From assembly GCA_024639405.1 (NCBI GenBank), contig JAHEIL010000015.1, forward strand, positions 3,263 through 67,262: DNA of 64,000 bases, in the 5' to 3' direction. This document shows positions 53,206-62,653 of this stretch, in pieces. Positions within the stretch are counted from its first letter, which is position 1, and the number at the start of each line of letters is the position of its first letter. The notes below the pieces were generated by a model. It saw only the letters and a list, made by a program, of their open reading frames with translations. It ran no database searches and was not told the origin of the DNA. Made by a program: the position numbers and the translations under genes. The stretch comes from Crocinitomicaceae bacterium. GTDB taxonomy: Bacteria; Bacteroidota; Bacteroidia; Flavobacteriales_D; Crocinitomicaceae.

Positions 53206-54486
53206 TCATTGTATCGCTTTTTCCAACAACTGACCAAACCAATAACAATCTTCAAAAGAATTGTATAATGGTGCAGGCGCTATTCTGATTACATTTGGTT
53301 CTCTCCAATCGGCCACTACGCCTTCAGCAGATAATGCGTCAAACAATGCTTTGCCTTGACCCTTTGCCATTATAGACAATTGGGCGCCACGTTTTGTTTT
53401 GTCCCGCGGAGTAATAATTTCAAATTGAACACGTTCGCTATTTTGTTTTGAAATTGAATCAATTACAAACTCCATGTAAGCCGTCATCAAATCTCTTTTT
53501 TGGCCTATGCGATCCATTCCTGCTTCTTCAAAAATTTCTAACGAAGCTAAATGTGCGGCCATACCCAATACGGGTGCATTACTCAATTGCCAACCTTCAG
53601 CACCTTTCATTGGATTAAATCCAGGCTGCATTAAAAAACGTGTTTCTTTGTCATATCCCCACCAACCTGCAAAACGCGGTAATTCTGGTTTGTATGCATG
53701 GCGTTCGTGAACAAACATACCACTTACACCACCTGGGGAAGAATTCAAATATTTATACCCACACCACGCTGCGAAATCTACGCCCCAATCGTGCAGTTTT
53801 AAATTAATATTTCCTGCCGCATGGGCCAAATCAAAGCCAACCACTGCACCAATTTTGTGTCCTGCTTTGGTGATCTTCTCCATGTCAAACAATTGTCCAG
53901 TGTAATAATTAACACCACCAATCATAATCAATGCAATTTCATCTGCATGTGTTTCAATTGCTGCTAAAATATCTTCTTCATGAATCAATTGTTCACCCGT
54001 TCTTGGAGCAATTTCAATCAAATGTTCAGCAGGATCTAAACCATGAAATTTTACTTGTGATTCCAACGCATATTGATCTGATGGAAAGGCTTTTGCTTCG
54101 CACAAAATTTTAGTTCGTTTCCCTTTTGGCTGGTAAAACGAAACCATTAATAAATGTAAGTTGGTCGTCAATGAATGCGTAACAACGACTTCAATCGATT
54201 TCGCTCCAACAACTTTTGCGGCCATTTCAGTTAAATTCTCGTGGTAAGCAAACCATGGTCGTTTCGCTAAAAAATGTCCTTCAACACCATACTCAGCCCA
54301 CGCATCTAATTCTTCTAAAATATAATTTTTAACCGTTTTGGGTTGTAAACCCAAAGAGTTTCCAGTAAAATAGCGAATTTCTTTTTCATGGAAAGTTGGA
54401 AAACAAAAACGCTCTCTAAATTGTTTTAAACTATCTTTTTGATCTAACTGTTGCGCAAAGGCCAATGTGTTTTCAAAATGCATCAT
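53206..54486 (-). CDS. kynU: Kynureninase
   Basis: PLP enzyme that cleaves 3-hydroxykynurenine (or kynurenine) to 3-hydroxyanthranilate and alanine. 426 residues with GNSLGLQPKTV at the N-terminus, the PLP aspartate in FDLAHAAGN, and catalytic Lys245 in CGYKYLNSSPGG, plus FAGWWGYD. All are kynureninase features. The promoter region is shared with divergent hemL (52 bp). Together with kmo it covers two steps; the first and last steps (TDO and HAAO) are not in the window. Confidence 0.95.
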   Translation of the reverse strand: MMHFENTLAFAQQLDQKDSLKQFRERFCFPTFHEKEIRYFTGNSLGLQPKTVKNYILEELDAWAEYGVEGHFLAKRPWFAYHENLTEMAAKVVGAKSIEVVVTHSLTTNLHLLMVSFYQPKGKRTKILCEAKAFPSDQYALESQVKFHGLDPAEHLIEIAPRTGEQLIHEEDILAAIETHADEIALIMIGGVNYYTGQLFDMEKITKAGHKIGAVVGFDLAHAAGNINLKLHDWGVDFAAWCGYKYLNSSPGGVSGMFVHERHAYKPELPRFAGWWGYDKETRFLMQPGFNPMKGAEGWQLSNAPVLGMAAHLASLEIFEEAGMDRIGQKRDLMTAYMEFVIDSISKQNSERVQFEIITPRDKTKRGAQLSIMAKGQGKALFDALSAEGVVADWREPNVIRIAPAPLYNSFEDCYWFGQLLEKAIQ

Positions 54487-54505
54487 TAATTAATATTTTA
54501 ATTGC

Positions 54506-54513
54506 TAGCTTTG
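54506..54513 (+). promoter_or_regulatory. TAnnTTTG -7-like box for hemL
   Basis: TAGCTTTG, 25 bases before the hemL ATG. No TTTG at the usual -33 spacing; the upstream region is very AT-rich. Confidence 0.4.
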
Positions 54514-54538
54514 TACTTTCTTGGCAAATATACACATT

Positions 54539-55843
54539 ATGGAAACGAAAAAAGACATCAAACGGACAACTTCTGAAGCATTATTTGAAAAATCGAAAAC
54601 CTATTTTCCAGGTGGTGTAAACTCTCCTGTTCGTGCTTTTAAATCTGTTGAAGGTTCTCCACTTTTTATTAAAAAAGGAGATGGTTGTATGATTTGGGAC
54701 GAAGATGACAACCAATTCATTGATTTTTGTTGTTCTTGGGGACCTTTGATTTTAGGTCATAATCATCCAAATGTGTATGCTAAAATTGTTGGAGCTTTGC
54801 AAAATGGAGCCAGCTTTGGAGCGCCAACACGCTTAGAAAATGAATTGGCGGAATTAATATTGTCACGCAACCCTTTCATCGACAAAATTCGTTTTGTCTC
54901 TTCTGGAACTGAAGCTGTAATGTCGGCTTTAAGAATGGCGAGAGGTTATACAGGAAAAAATAAAGTCATCAAATTTGAAGGATGCTACCACGGACATTCA
55001 GATTCGCTTTTAGTGAAAGCTGGAAGTGGATTGGTAACGCTTGGTTCATCTTCGAGTGCAGGCGTGCCAGAAAGTTTCGCAAATGAAACGTTGGTATTGC
55101 CTTTAAATGACATTGATGCTTTGAAAAAATGCATTGCTGATCACAAAGCAGACATTGCTTGTGCGATTATTGAACCAATCCCTGCTAATAATGGTTTATT
55201 GTTACAAGAACAAACCTTTTTATTGGCTTTACGTGAATTATGTACAGAACATGGAATTTTATTGTTCTTTGATGAAGTAATTTCTGGATTTAGAGTTGCC
55301 TTTGCGGGTGCGGCTGAATATTATGGAATTACACCAGATATTGTTACGTATGGTAAAATCATCGGAGGTGGATTACCAGTTGGTGCTTATGGCGCTCGTG
55401 CGGAAATTATGGCAACTATTTCTCCAGACGGACCCGTTTACCAAGCTGGAACTTTATCAGGAAATCCAGTGGCAATGGCTGCAGGAATTGCACAATTAAC
55501 AGAATGTGCTAAACCAGGTTTTTACGAAGAACAAGAAGAACGAACCTTGTTTTTTGTCAATGCTATCAATGCGCACGCAAAAAGCCACAACTATAATTTT
55601 GAATTGGTAACGATTGGATCAATTTTCTGGTTGTCATTTGATGGAAAAAAACGCATTCATGCATCAGAAGAAATCAATCCTGACATGACTGGTTTTAAAA
55701 ACATTCACCGTGAATTATTAAAACGAGGCGTTTATTTAGGTCCTAGTGGATACGAAGTTGGATTCATTTCAGCTGCGCACACAAAAGAAGTATTAACGGA
55801 AGCGATCCAAGCATTTTGTGACGCGTTGGATGCTATTTTTTAA
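54539..55843 (+). CDS. hemL: Glutamate-1-semialdehyde 2,1-aminomutase
   Basis: Forms 5-aminolevulinate from glutamate-1-semialdehyde, in C5 haem synthesis. 434 residues, with PGGVNSPVRAF near the start, SSGTEAVMSALRMARGYTG, the DEVISGFR aspartate, and catalytic Lys273 in TYGKIIGGGLPVGAYG. The ATG at 54539 is chosen over the in-frame TTG at 54521 because the latter adds a poorly conserved head and lies downstream of the promoter box. Its stop overlaps by 11 bases the 3' end of the convergent small lipoprotein gene. Confidence 0.96.
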   Translation: METKKDIKRTTSEALFEKSKTYFPGGVNSPVRAFKSVEGSPLFIKKGDGCMIWDEDDNQFIDFCCSWGPLILGHNHPNVYAKIVGALQNGASFGAPTRLENELAELILSRNPFIDKIRFVSSGTEAVMSALRMARGYTGKNKVIKFEGCYHGHSDSLLVKAGSGLVTLGSSSSAGVPESFANETLVLPLNDIDALKKCIADHKADIACAIIEPIPANNGLLLQEQTFLLALRELCTEHGILLFFDEVISGFRVAFAGAAEYYGITPDIVTYGKIIGGGLPVGAYGARAEIMATISPDGPVYQAGTLSGNPVAMAAGIAQLTECAKPGFYEEQEERTLFFVNAINAHAKSHNYNFELVTIGSIFWLSFDGKKRIHASEEINPDMTGFKNIHRELLKRGVYLGPSGYEVGFISAAHTKEVLTEAIQAFCDALDAIF

Positions 55844-56108
55844 CCGATAAACAGGCTTTTTTTCGCTCTAACATTGCTTGGCCGTCCATGTGAACGTATT
55901 CCAAGCATTGTTCTTTTTTTAGTTTTTTTAAGCGCACCAATTTTTTTGCTTTGGCTTCTGTGATGGTAGTCGTTAATAAATCGTTGCTCAGTTCATTCAA
56001 TTGTTCACTGGTCTTTAAACACGTACAAAATTGTGTGTCTTTTGAAGAACATGCCGAAAGTACAATCAGCGAAAAGGATAAAATTACTACTTGTTTCAAA
56101 CGAATCAT
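55833..56108 (-). CDS. Small lipoprotein
   Basis: 91 residues: signal peptide with lipobox VLSAC (lipidated Cys20), followed by a helix-rich, Lys/Leu-rich mature part with three further cysteines (FCTCLK, QCLEY). I do not recognise the family. The 3' end overlaps hemL by 11 bases on the opposite strand. It could be anything from an envelope structural protein to a small chaperone; no context helps. Confidence 0.6.
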   Translation of the reverse strand: MIRLKQVVILSFSLIVLSACSSKDTQFCTCLKTSEQLNELSNDLLTTTITEAKAKKLVRLKKLKKEQCLEYVHMDGQAMLERKKACLSVKK

Positions 56109-56138
56109 TGCATTGGAATTATAAACGTGTGTCCAAAA

Positions 56139-56648
56139 CTACAAATTAATCAACTTATAACGCGTTTCTCCAACAACAATAAAGTACAAACCTGGTGAAA
56201 GAATAAATGGAATGCGTTGACCCGTAGCATCTTCAATCACATAGTCAACTTCTTTTGATAACGTGAAAACTCCGTTGCTGGTTGGGTTGGGAAAGATGGT
56301 TAAATTAGTAGAGTTAGTTTCTTCGATTCCATCAGTAGTAAAACACCATAATACATTAGTAATAAAAATAGCCGAATCAATTGTTCCACAAACACTATCT
56401 TGAACCACATAGGTATATACATATTGGCCTGGAATATTAATTGAAATTGAATTCACTCCAACTATTGGGTTTCCTGATGGATTAAACCAATTCCCATTCG
56501 TTGCAGCGCTGTCCGATAAAAATGTATTTACGATAAATGGTTCATTTCTACAAACTTCAACAAGTGAATCCTCACCTGCAGATGCACATTGCGAAAATGA
56601 TAATTGTGCAAAAGAAATTACACTGCAAAAAACAATTAAGTGCTTCAT
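56139..56648 (-). CDS. Short secreted T9SS-type protein
   Basis: 169 residues: signal peptide ending LSFSQ, a Cys-containing PKD/Ig-like segment (CASAGEDSLVEVCRNEP and ISINIPGQYVYTYVVQDSVCG), then a short sorting domain with LTIFPNPTSNGVFTL and a clipped end (GLYFIVVGETRYKLINL). It is much shorter than normal T9SS substrates, with one Ig-like unit as cargo. It lies immediately after (2 bp) the 56651-57115 gene on the same strand. Confidence 0.7.
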   Translation of the reverse strand: MKHLIVFCSVISFAQLSFSQCASAGEDSLVEVCRNEPFIVNTFLSDSAATNGNWFNPSGNPIVGVNSISINIPGQYVYTYVVQDSVCGTIDSAIFITNVLWCFTTDGIEETNSTNLTIFPNPTSNGVFTLSKEVDYVIEDATGQRIPFILSPGLYFIVVGETRYKLINL

Positions 56649-56650
56649 TA

Positions 56651-57115
56651 TTAGCCTTTTTTGATTGTTTTCATTTTGCGCTCTTCGATGATTTTTAACT
56701 CACGTTTTTCGCCTTTCCCTTCCATTGGTGGTAAACGATCTGCTTTTTCAGCTAATTTTATTTCAGCTGCTTCGCCAGTTAACACTTCCACTTTTTGTTG
56801 ACCGTTTATCGTTGTTATAACCGTTACCGTTTTCTCCCCATTTTCTTCTTTTACAGAAATTTCTTCCCGCACATCTCGGTCTTCCTGAACGCTTTCAAAT
56901 TCTTTTAATTTTTCAGCAATCGCTTCTCCTTTATACGTTTCGATGGTTTCAACACCGTTATTAATCGTTTTAATTGTCAAAACACGTTCGCCATTGTTTT
57001 CCTCTAAAAAAACTTCCTTTTGAATCGATTGCTTGATTTCTTTTTTTTGTTCTTGTGCAAAGACAGCAATAGAACTAAAAAACATCGCTGATACTAAAAT
57101 AATAACCTGTTTCAT
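56651..57115 (-). CDS. Secreted protein with an internal duplication, unknown function
   Basis: 154 residues, signal peptide 1-20 (IAVFAQ). The mature protein is highly charged and contains a duplicated unit: residues 40-70 and 91-121 align without gaps at an offset of 51 (for example NGER with NGEK, INNG with TING, and KGEAIAEKL with TGEAAEIKL). A basic C-terminal tail follows. ATG 57115 is chosen because it leads a clean signal peptide; 57145 would add ten residues. It lies 2 bp upstream of the short T9SS-like gene, so probably in one operon. No family is recognised. Confidence 0.65.
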   Translation of the reverse strand: MKQVIILVSAMFFSSIAVFAQEQKKEIKQSIQKEVFLEENNGERVLTIKTINNGVETIETYKGEAIAEKLKEFESVQEDRDVREEISVKEENGEKTVTVITTINGQQKVEVLTGEAAEIKLAEKADRLPPMEGKGEKRELKIIEERKMKTIKKG

Positions 57116-57233
57116 AAGTAACTCTTTATACCTACAATAATACAACTTTAATCTGTCATTTTCAAACCTTTGAATTCAGAAAATTGAAATTTTTAGTTCA
57201 AAATCACTACTTTTAAAGTCTAAAAATTTTTCC

Positions 57234-58361
57234 ATGTCAAAATTACCACACGTTGGAACAACGATTTTTACTGTGATGTCAAAACTGGCAACTGAATACA
57301 ACGCTATAAATTTATCCCAAGGCTTTCCAAATTTTCCAGTTGATAAAGAGTTAACAAAAATCTTAGCAACAAGCGCAACAGAAAATGTACATCAATACAT
57401 GCCAATGGCAGGATTTCAACCTTTATTGGAAAACATAGGAAAATCCATTGAAGAGAATTATGGTCGTAAAAACAATCCTTCCACTGAATTATTAATTACA
57501 GCTGGTGCAACACAAGCAATTTTTACCATCATTCAAGCAATTGTTCATACAGGAGATGAAGTCATCATTTTAGACCCAAGTTACGATTGCTATGAACCAC
57601 CTATTATTTTAACCGGCGCTGTTCCAATTCGCGTTCCTTTGAGCGATGATTTTTTGCCGAATTGGGAATTAATTGAACAACATATTTCTGAAAAAACAAG
57701 CTTACTAATTATTAATAATCCACACAATCCATCCGGTCGAATTTTTACAGAAACAGATTTTCAAGCATTGGAACAACTATTGGATAAATACCCGAAAATT
57801 CGCTTACTTTCTGATGAAGTTTATGAGTACATTACCTTTGAAAAAAAGCATATATCCGTAAATTCTATTGAAAATTTGCGAAAAAAGAGCTTAATTGTCT
57901 CTTCTTTTGGAAAAACATTCCACATTACTGGATGGAAAATTGGATATATTATTGCGCCTGAAGTGTTGTTAAATGAAGTAAAAAAAGTACATCAGTTTTT
58001 AGTTTTTTCAGTCAACAGTGTGGCACAATATACCTTGAGTAAATACTTAGAAAAAGTCGACGTAAAAAGTTTAGGAACTTTCTATCAAACAAAAAGAGAT
58101 TTGTTTAGAAAATTACTAGCGGGAAGTAGATTCAGATTATTGCCATCAGAAGGTTCTTATTTTCAAGTAGTAGATTACAGCGCTATTTCTAAAGAGAAAG
58201 ATACGGATTTTTGCATTCGCTTAGTGAAAGAACATGGCGTTGCAGCGATTCCATTATCTGTATTTAATAACAATGGAAAAGACCAACACCTCATCCGTTT
58301 TTGTTTTGCGAAAGATGATGAAACACTCATTAAAGCCTGTGAAAAATTATGCAAGATTTAA
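57234..58361 (+). CDS. ybdL: Methionine/glutamine-type aminotransferase (YbdL/GTK-like)
   Basis: PLP class I aminotransferase, 375 residues. GFPNFPVD near the start, NPHNPSGR and SDEVYEY, and catalytic Lys227 in SSFGKTFHITGWKIGY place it in the branch of methionine aminotransferase and kynurenine/glutamine transaminase K. It converts the keto analogue of methionine (KMTB) to methionine, using glutamine or another amino donor. Its end overlaps by 13 bases the omega-amidase gene, which removes the alpha-ketoglutaramate made when glutamine is donor; the pair strongly supports the assignment. Kynurenine aminotransferase activity is also possible, as kmo and kynU are nearby. Confidence 0.9.
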   Translation: MSKLPHVGTTIFTVMSKLATEYNAINLSQGFPNFPVDKELTKILATSATENVHQYMPMAGFQPLLENIGKSIEENYGRKNNPSTELLITAGATQAIFTIIQAIVHTGDEVIILDPSYDCYEPPIILTGAVPIRVPLSDDFLPNWELIEQHISEKTSLLIINNPHNPSGRIFTETDFQALEQLLDKYPKIRLLSDEVYEYITFEKKHISVNSIENLRKKSLIVSSFGKTFHITGWKIGYIIAPEVLLNEVKKVHQFLVFSVNSVAQYTLSKYLEKVDVKSLGTFYQTKRDLFRKLLAGSRFRLLPSEGSYFQVVDYSAISKEKDTDFCIRLVKEHGVAAIPLSVFNNNGKDQHLIRFCFAKDDETLIKACEKLCKI

Positions 58362-59119
58362 GAATTACAACTGTTCAGGCCAATCAAATTTGGGAAGATA
58401 AAAAGGATAACCTAGCAAATTATGAACGTTTGCTGAAGGATATTAAGCCAAGCGATCTCATTATCTTCCCTGAAATGTTCCACACCGGTTTTAGTATGAA
58501 TGTTGAGGCATTAGCTGAAAACCTAGAAAATTCACTGGGAATAAATTGGTTGAAAAATTGTGCTAAAACAAAAAATTGTGCTGTTTACACGTCTTTGATC
58601 ATCGAAGAAAATGGATTGTTTTTTAACCGTGGAGTTTTTATTGAACCTACAGGCAATCTATTCATTTATGATAAAAGAAAATGCTTTAGTTTGGCGCATG
58701 AAGATGATTTCTTCACTGCAGGAAAAAATGAAGTTATTATCGAATACAAAGCTTGGAAGCTACAACTTCAAATTTGCTATGATTTACGATTTCCAGAAAT
58801 TGTGCGCAACAGAATAGAAAACAATTCTCCCGCATACGACGTCATTCTCTACGTGGCGAATTGGCCAAAAAAACGAGCGGAGCATTGGAAAGCGTTGTTA
58901 AAAGCTAGGGCAATTGAAAATCAATGTTATGTTGTAGGTGTGAATCGTGTAGGCACAGATGGCAAAGGGTTGGAATATTCAGGAGATTCTTCCTGTTTTT
59001 CAGCATTAGGCGAATTAGAAATGAACTGCAATGATGTGGAACAAATTCAACAACATACAATAACAATGAAAGATCTTTCCGAAATCAGAAATAATATACC
59101 GTTTTTAAAAGATCGATAG
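58349..59119 (+). CDS. yafV: Omega-amidase (nitrilase family, YafV/Nit2 type)
   Basis: Hydrolyses alpha-ketoglutaramate (and ketosuccinamate) to the keto acid and ammonia. 256 residues with the nitrilase triad: Glu42 in FPEMFHTGF, Lys109 in YDKRKCF and Cys143 in QICYDLRFPE. The family length is usual. The start lies 13 bases before the stop of the aminotransferase gene in another frame, so the two are coupled. The GTK plus omega-amidase pair is a known partnership in methionine salvage. Confidence 0.92.
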   Translation: MQDLRITTVQANQIWEDKKDNLANYERLLKDIKPSDLIIFPEMFHTGFSMNVEALAENLENSLGINWLKNCAKTKNCAVYTSLIIEENGLFFNRGVFIEPTGNLFIYDKRKCFSLAHEDDFFTAGKNEVIIEYKAWKLQLQICYDLRFPEIVRNRIENNSPAYDVILYVANWPKKRAEHWKALLKARAIENQCYVVGVNRVGTDGKGLEYSGDSSCFSALGELEMNCNDVEQIQQHTITMKDLSEIRNNIPFLKDR

Positions 59120-59175
59120 AGTTTTAAAGGTAGTATTTATTTATTCTATTGTCCTTTACTTTTCGTTTAATAACT

Positions 59176-59183
59176 TATATTTG
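59176..59183 (+). promoter_or_regulatory. TAnnTTTG -7-like box for the large T9SS gene
   Basis: TATATTTG, 20 bases before the ATG at 59204. A TTG 24 bases further upstream is slightly too far for the -33 consensus. Confidence 0.4.
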
Positions 59184-59203
59184 CTAAAATTAAAATCATA
59201 ACT

Positions 59204-61036
59204 ATGAAAAAAGTATACTTAAGTATGGTGGTTTTAGGTTTAGGCGCATCGATTTCTTTCGGACAGTACGCACCTAAAACTTTAACAGCAAATGACATGA
59301 GTCGCGTTGCGCCAAAAGCAACTGAAAACCATGCAACAACAAAAGCAGTTGGAACAACATTCTACACGAATGATTTTTCAAATGCGGCATCTTGGACAAT
59401 CAATAACAGTGGTCAAACTGGTGCAAAATTTGGTTGGACAATCGACGCTAATAAAGATGGTTGGTGGGCTCCAGCTACTGCTATTGCTTCTACTTCAGAA
59501 GGAAACTTTGCTGAGTTAACAAATGGTGATCCAACATTAACTACTCCATCTCAAGCATTGGATGTAACATACACAATGACGACAGCACAACCAATTAGTT
59601 TAGCGACTTCAGGAACGCAAGTTTCTTTAGAATTTTTACAATTTGGGGCACGTTTTAACGATTTGCAAGAAATCCAAATTTCTACGAATGGTACGACGTT
59701 TATTCCTGTTGGGAACAACAATGATTTCACTGTATTGTCTTCTACTGGAGGCGCTGCATATCCAAATCCTTCTACAAAAACAATCAACTTAGCACCTTAT
59801 TTATCAGGAGCAACACAAGTTTGGATTCGTTTTTCTTGGACAACAAATTTCCCAACACAAGCAACAAATGCAAATGTTTGGATTACTTACGGTTGGTACA
59901 TCGACGATGTTAAATTAATGACAAACGCAGATTACGATTTATCAGTAGACGGAACATACTGGGGAACTGCTGGTTTGAATTACTACCAAATTCCAACTTC
60001 ACAAATTGCTCCAATTGACTTTACTGCAAATGTTTCAAATATTGGAACACAAGCAATGACAAACGTTAAATTAAACATTGATGTGAACAGTGGAGCTGCA
60101 ACTGGATCTAGTACACCTGTTACAATTGCATCTCAAGCAGATGATAGTTTAGCAATTGCTACTTCTTATACACCAGCTGGAATTGGTACTTATAATATTA
60201 CTCGTACATTAACAGCTACCAATACGGACGATGTACCGACAAACAACACCTTTGCTCCAATAACTTTTTCTGTAAATAATTACATCTACGCTAGAGACAA
60301 TGGTGTTTACGCTGGAACAACTTCTAACGGAACAGATGGATTTGAAGTTGGTAACTTTTTTGATATTTGGTCTGATCAAATGGTGCAAGGAATCAATACA
60401 CGTATTGCAACTGGAACACCAGTAGGAACTGAAGTTTACGGTAAAATATATTACGTTGATACTGCAACAGGTGATTTTACATACTTAACTGAATCAGATC
60501 CTTTCACAGTAACAACAGCAATGTTGAATACAGACAAATTAATTGTGTTACCAGATCCAGTTCAATTAACTGCAAACACTACTTACGTAGTTGTAGTTGG
60601 AACATTAAGTCCAAATTTAAAAATTGCAAACGCTGGAACATCATACAAACAAACATCATTTATTTTTGATAGAGGTGTTATCGATGCTCAAAATCCTGAT
60701 GGAACTTGGTTCTACCAAACAGGTACACCAGTTGTTCGTTTGAACTTTGACCCAACCTTATCGATCAATGAAAACAGTGCATTCGCAACAGTTGGAAATG
60801 TATATCCAAACCCAACATCAGGTGAAGCAACTATCAACTATTCTTTAGTTAACGCTGCGAAAGTAGATGTGAAAGTAGTTGATATTACTGGTAAAACAAT
60901 TTACTCTTCTACAGTTGCTCAAAACGCTGGTGCTAATAAAGTAACATTTGATGCTACTGCATTTACAAGTGGTGTTTATTATGTAACAGTTGCTACTGAA
61001 GGTTCTACAGTAACTAAAAAATTGATCAAAAAATAA
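59204..61036 (+). CDS. Large secreted T9SS-type surface protein
   Basis: 610 residues: signal peptide ending SISFG, an N-terminal jelly-roll-like domain (about 50-245, with FYTNDFSNAASW, LEFLQFGARFND, and WYIDDVKL, typical of choice-of-anchor/MAM-like folds in Bacteroidota), CARDB-like linker repeats (NTDDVPTNNTF), another beta domain and a T9SS tail (VYPNPTSGEATINY ... TVTKKLIKK). Adhesive or glycan-binding surface roles are usual for such proteins but unproven here. A strong terminator follows and it has its own promoter box. Confidence 0.8.
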   Translation: MKKVYLSMVVLGLGASISFGQYAPKTLTANDMSRVAPKATENHATTKAVGTTFYTNDFSNAASWTINNSGQTGAKFGWTIDANKDGWWAPATAIASTSEGNFAELTNGDPTLTTPSQALDVTYTMTTAQPISLATSGTQVSLEFLQFGARFNDLQEIQISTNGTTFIPVGNNNDFTVLSSTGGAAYPNPSTKTINLAPYLSGATQVWIRFSWTTNFPTQATNANVWITYGWYIDDVKLMTNADYDLSVDGTYWGTAGLNYYQIPTSQIAPIDFTANVSNIGTQAMTNVKLNIDVNSGAATGSSTPVTIASQADDSLAIATSYTPAGIGTYNITRTLTATNTDDVPTNNTFAPITFSVNNYIYARDNGVYAGTTSNGTDGFEVGNFFDIWSDQMVQGINTRIATGTPVGTEVYGKIYYVDTATGDFTYLTESDPFTVTTAMLNTDKLIVLPDPVQLTANTTYVVVVGTLSPNLKIANAGTSYKQTSFIFDRGVIDAQNPDGTWFYQTGTPVVRLNFDPTLSINENSAFATVGNVYPNPTSGEATINYSLVNAAKVDVKVVDITGKTIYSSTVAQNAGANKVTFDATAFTSGVYYVTVATEGSTVTKKLIKK

Positions 61037-61059
61037 GCAACTTATTTTTATATCTTTGA

Positions 61060-61086
61060 AGGGTCGACTTAGTCGGCCCTTTTTTT
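61060..61086 (+). terminator. Intrinsic terminator after the large T9SS gene
   Basis: A 9-bp stem with one G-T wobble (61060-61068 with 61072-61080) and a three-base loop, followed by a T run that reaches the ATG of the next gene at 61087. The next gene must therefore be transcribed by readthrough or from a promoter within. Confidence 0.85.
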
Positions 61087-61509
61087 ATGTTGTTTTCTGC
61101 AGGATATACCGGCTTATTCGTTAGCAGCTTTTTAAGCGCTACCATTCTTCCATTTAGTTCGGAAGGGATCTTGTTGCTTTTGTTGAAATCAGACTTCAAT
61201 CCATTTCTTTGCTTAGTATTTGCTACCATTGGAAATAGTTTAGGTGGCTTAACCAATTACACCATTGGCTATTTTGGTAACCCGCTTTGGCTAAAAAAAG
61301 TCGGAGTTACAGAAGGAAAAATTCTATCTTTTGAAACAAAGGTTCAACGTTATGGCGTATGGTTGGCATTCTTTTCTTGGATTCCAATTATTGGTGATCC
61401 CTTATCAATTGCACTTGGTTTTTTTAAAACATCATTCTGGAAATTTACTTTTCTAATGGTTTTGGGTAAATTCATTCGCTACTTCTTTATTTGTTATTGG
61501 TTTTTTTAA
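61087..61509 (+). CDS. YqaA-family (DedA/VTT-like) membrane protein
   Basis: 140 residues with about four hydrophobic segments. YqaA/VTT-type motifs are seen: FLSATILPFSSEGILLLL, NSLGGLTNYTIGYF (G-x-x-x-N-Y), and the C-terminal FSWIPIIGDPLSIALG. The wider family contains lipid transporters or scramblases, but this branch is undefined. The ATG follows the terminator T run without a gap, so a leaderless or alternate start (no in-frame ATG nearby downstream) should be considered. Confidence 0.85.
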   Translation: MLFSAGYTGLFVSSFLSATILPFSSEGILLLLLKSDFNPFLCLVFATIGNSLGGLTNYTIGYFGNPLWLKKVGVTEGKILSFETKVQRYGVWLAFFSWIPIIGDPLSIALGFFKTSFWKFTFLMVLGKFIRYFFICYWFF

Positions 61510-61576
61510 ACCTTTCAACAATGAAATTTATTTCAATGATTCAAGCATTATTACGATATTTGTAAAAAATTAAATC

Positions 61577-62587
61577 ATGTCAAAAGTTACAACATTAAAC
61601 GAATTCATTTTAGAAGGTCAAGCTGCGCATAGTTTTGCGACAGGAGAATTAACGCGCATACTCAACGATATTGCTGTTGCTTCTAAAATTGTAAGTCGTG
61701 ATGTTCGTCGCGCTGGTTTAGTTGATCACATTCTTGGCGCACAAGGAAATACGAACGTGCAAGGCGAAGAACAACAAAAATTAGATGTTGTAGCAGATGA
61801 ACAATTCATCAAAGCATTTGAATATGGCGGAGAAGTTTGCGGCATTGCATCGGAAGAAAATGATGATTTCGTAGCGTTTCAATCTGAAACTTCAAAAAAT
61901 GGAAAATATGTCGTTTTATTTGACCCATTAGATGGTTCATCAAATATTGATGTAAATGTTTCAATCGGAACAATCTTTTCAATTTACAAGCGCGTTTCTA
62001 CCATTGGTGAAGAAGCAACCTTTGAAGACATGATTCAAATGGGTAACCAACAAGTAGCGGCTGGATATGTTTTATACGGTTCTTCAACCATGTTGGTTTA
62101 TACAACTGGTGATGGTGTCAACGGTTTTACTTTAGACCCTTCCATTGGTGAATTTTGTTTGTCGCATCCGAATATGAAAATGCCTGTAAAAGGTCGATTG
62201 TATGCCATGAATGAAGGAAACATCAACATCTGCGAAGAAGGATTAAGAGATTACATCGCTTATTGTCAGAGTTCAGAAAATGATTACCAAGCACCTTATT
62301 CTGGAAGATACATTGGCTCACTTGTAGCTGATTTTCACCGCAACATGATCAAAGGTGGTATTTATATTTATCCAGAAACGACAACTGCTCCAGAAGGAAG
62401 ATTACGCTTGTTATACGAATGCAATCCGTTGGCGTTTATCGCTGAACAAGCTGGTGGTTTAGCAACAACAGGTAGAAAGCGCATCATGGATATTCAACCC
62501 CAACAATTGCATGAACGCGTTCCTTTTTACATCGGTTCAAAAAACATGGTTGAAAAAGCAATGAGTTGCATCGCTGCAAAAAATTAA
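61577..62587 (+). CDS. fbp: Fructose-1,6-bisphosphatase, class I
   Basis: Gluconeogenic phosphatase, 336 residues. The metal/phosphate site [10 protein letters not shown] is seen in [16 protein letters not shown], with ASEENDD upstream, GTIFSIYK, and the sugar-phosphate-binding [13 protein letters not shown] and GGIYIYP. Length and motifs match class I (not GlpX). It lies between the YqaA-like gene and mfd on one strand. Confidence 0.97.
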   Translation: MSKVTTLNEFILEGQAAHSFATGELTRILNDIAVASKIVSRDVRRAGLVDHILGAQGNTNVQGEEQQKLDVVADEQFIKAFEYGGEVCGIASEENDDFVAFQSETSKNGKYVVLFDPLDGSSNIDVNVSIGTIFSIYKRVSTIGEEATFEDMIQMGNQQVAAGYVLYGSSTMLVYTTGDGVNGFTLDPSIGEFCLSHPNMKMPVKGRLYAMNEGNINICEEGLRDYIAYCQSSENDYQAPYSGRYIGSLVADFHRNMIKGGIYIYPETTTAPEGRLRLLYECNPLAFIAEQAGGLATTGRKRIMDIQPQQLHERVPFYIGSKNMVEKAMSCIAAKN

Positions 62588-62628
62588 TTTACTGTGCTTT
62601 TTTATCCAAATAACTAATAAAATCAACG

Positions 62629-62636
62629 TAATTTTG
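62629..62636 (+). promoter_or_regulatory. TAnnTTTG -7-like box for mfd
   Basis: TAATTTTG, 17 bases before the mfd ATG. No matching -33 element is visible in the A/T-rich upstream sequence. Confidence 0.4.
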
Positions 62637-62653
62637 CACCTTGAAAAAAAGGA

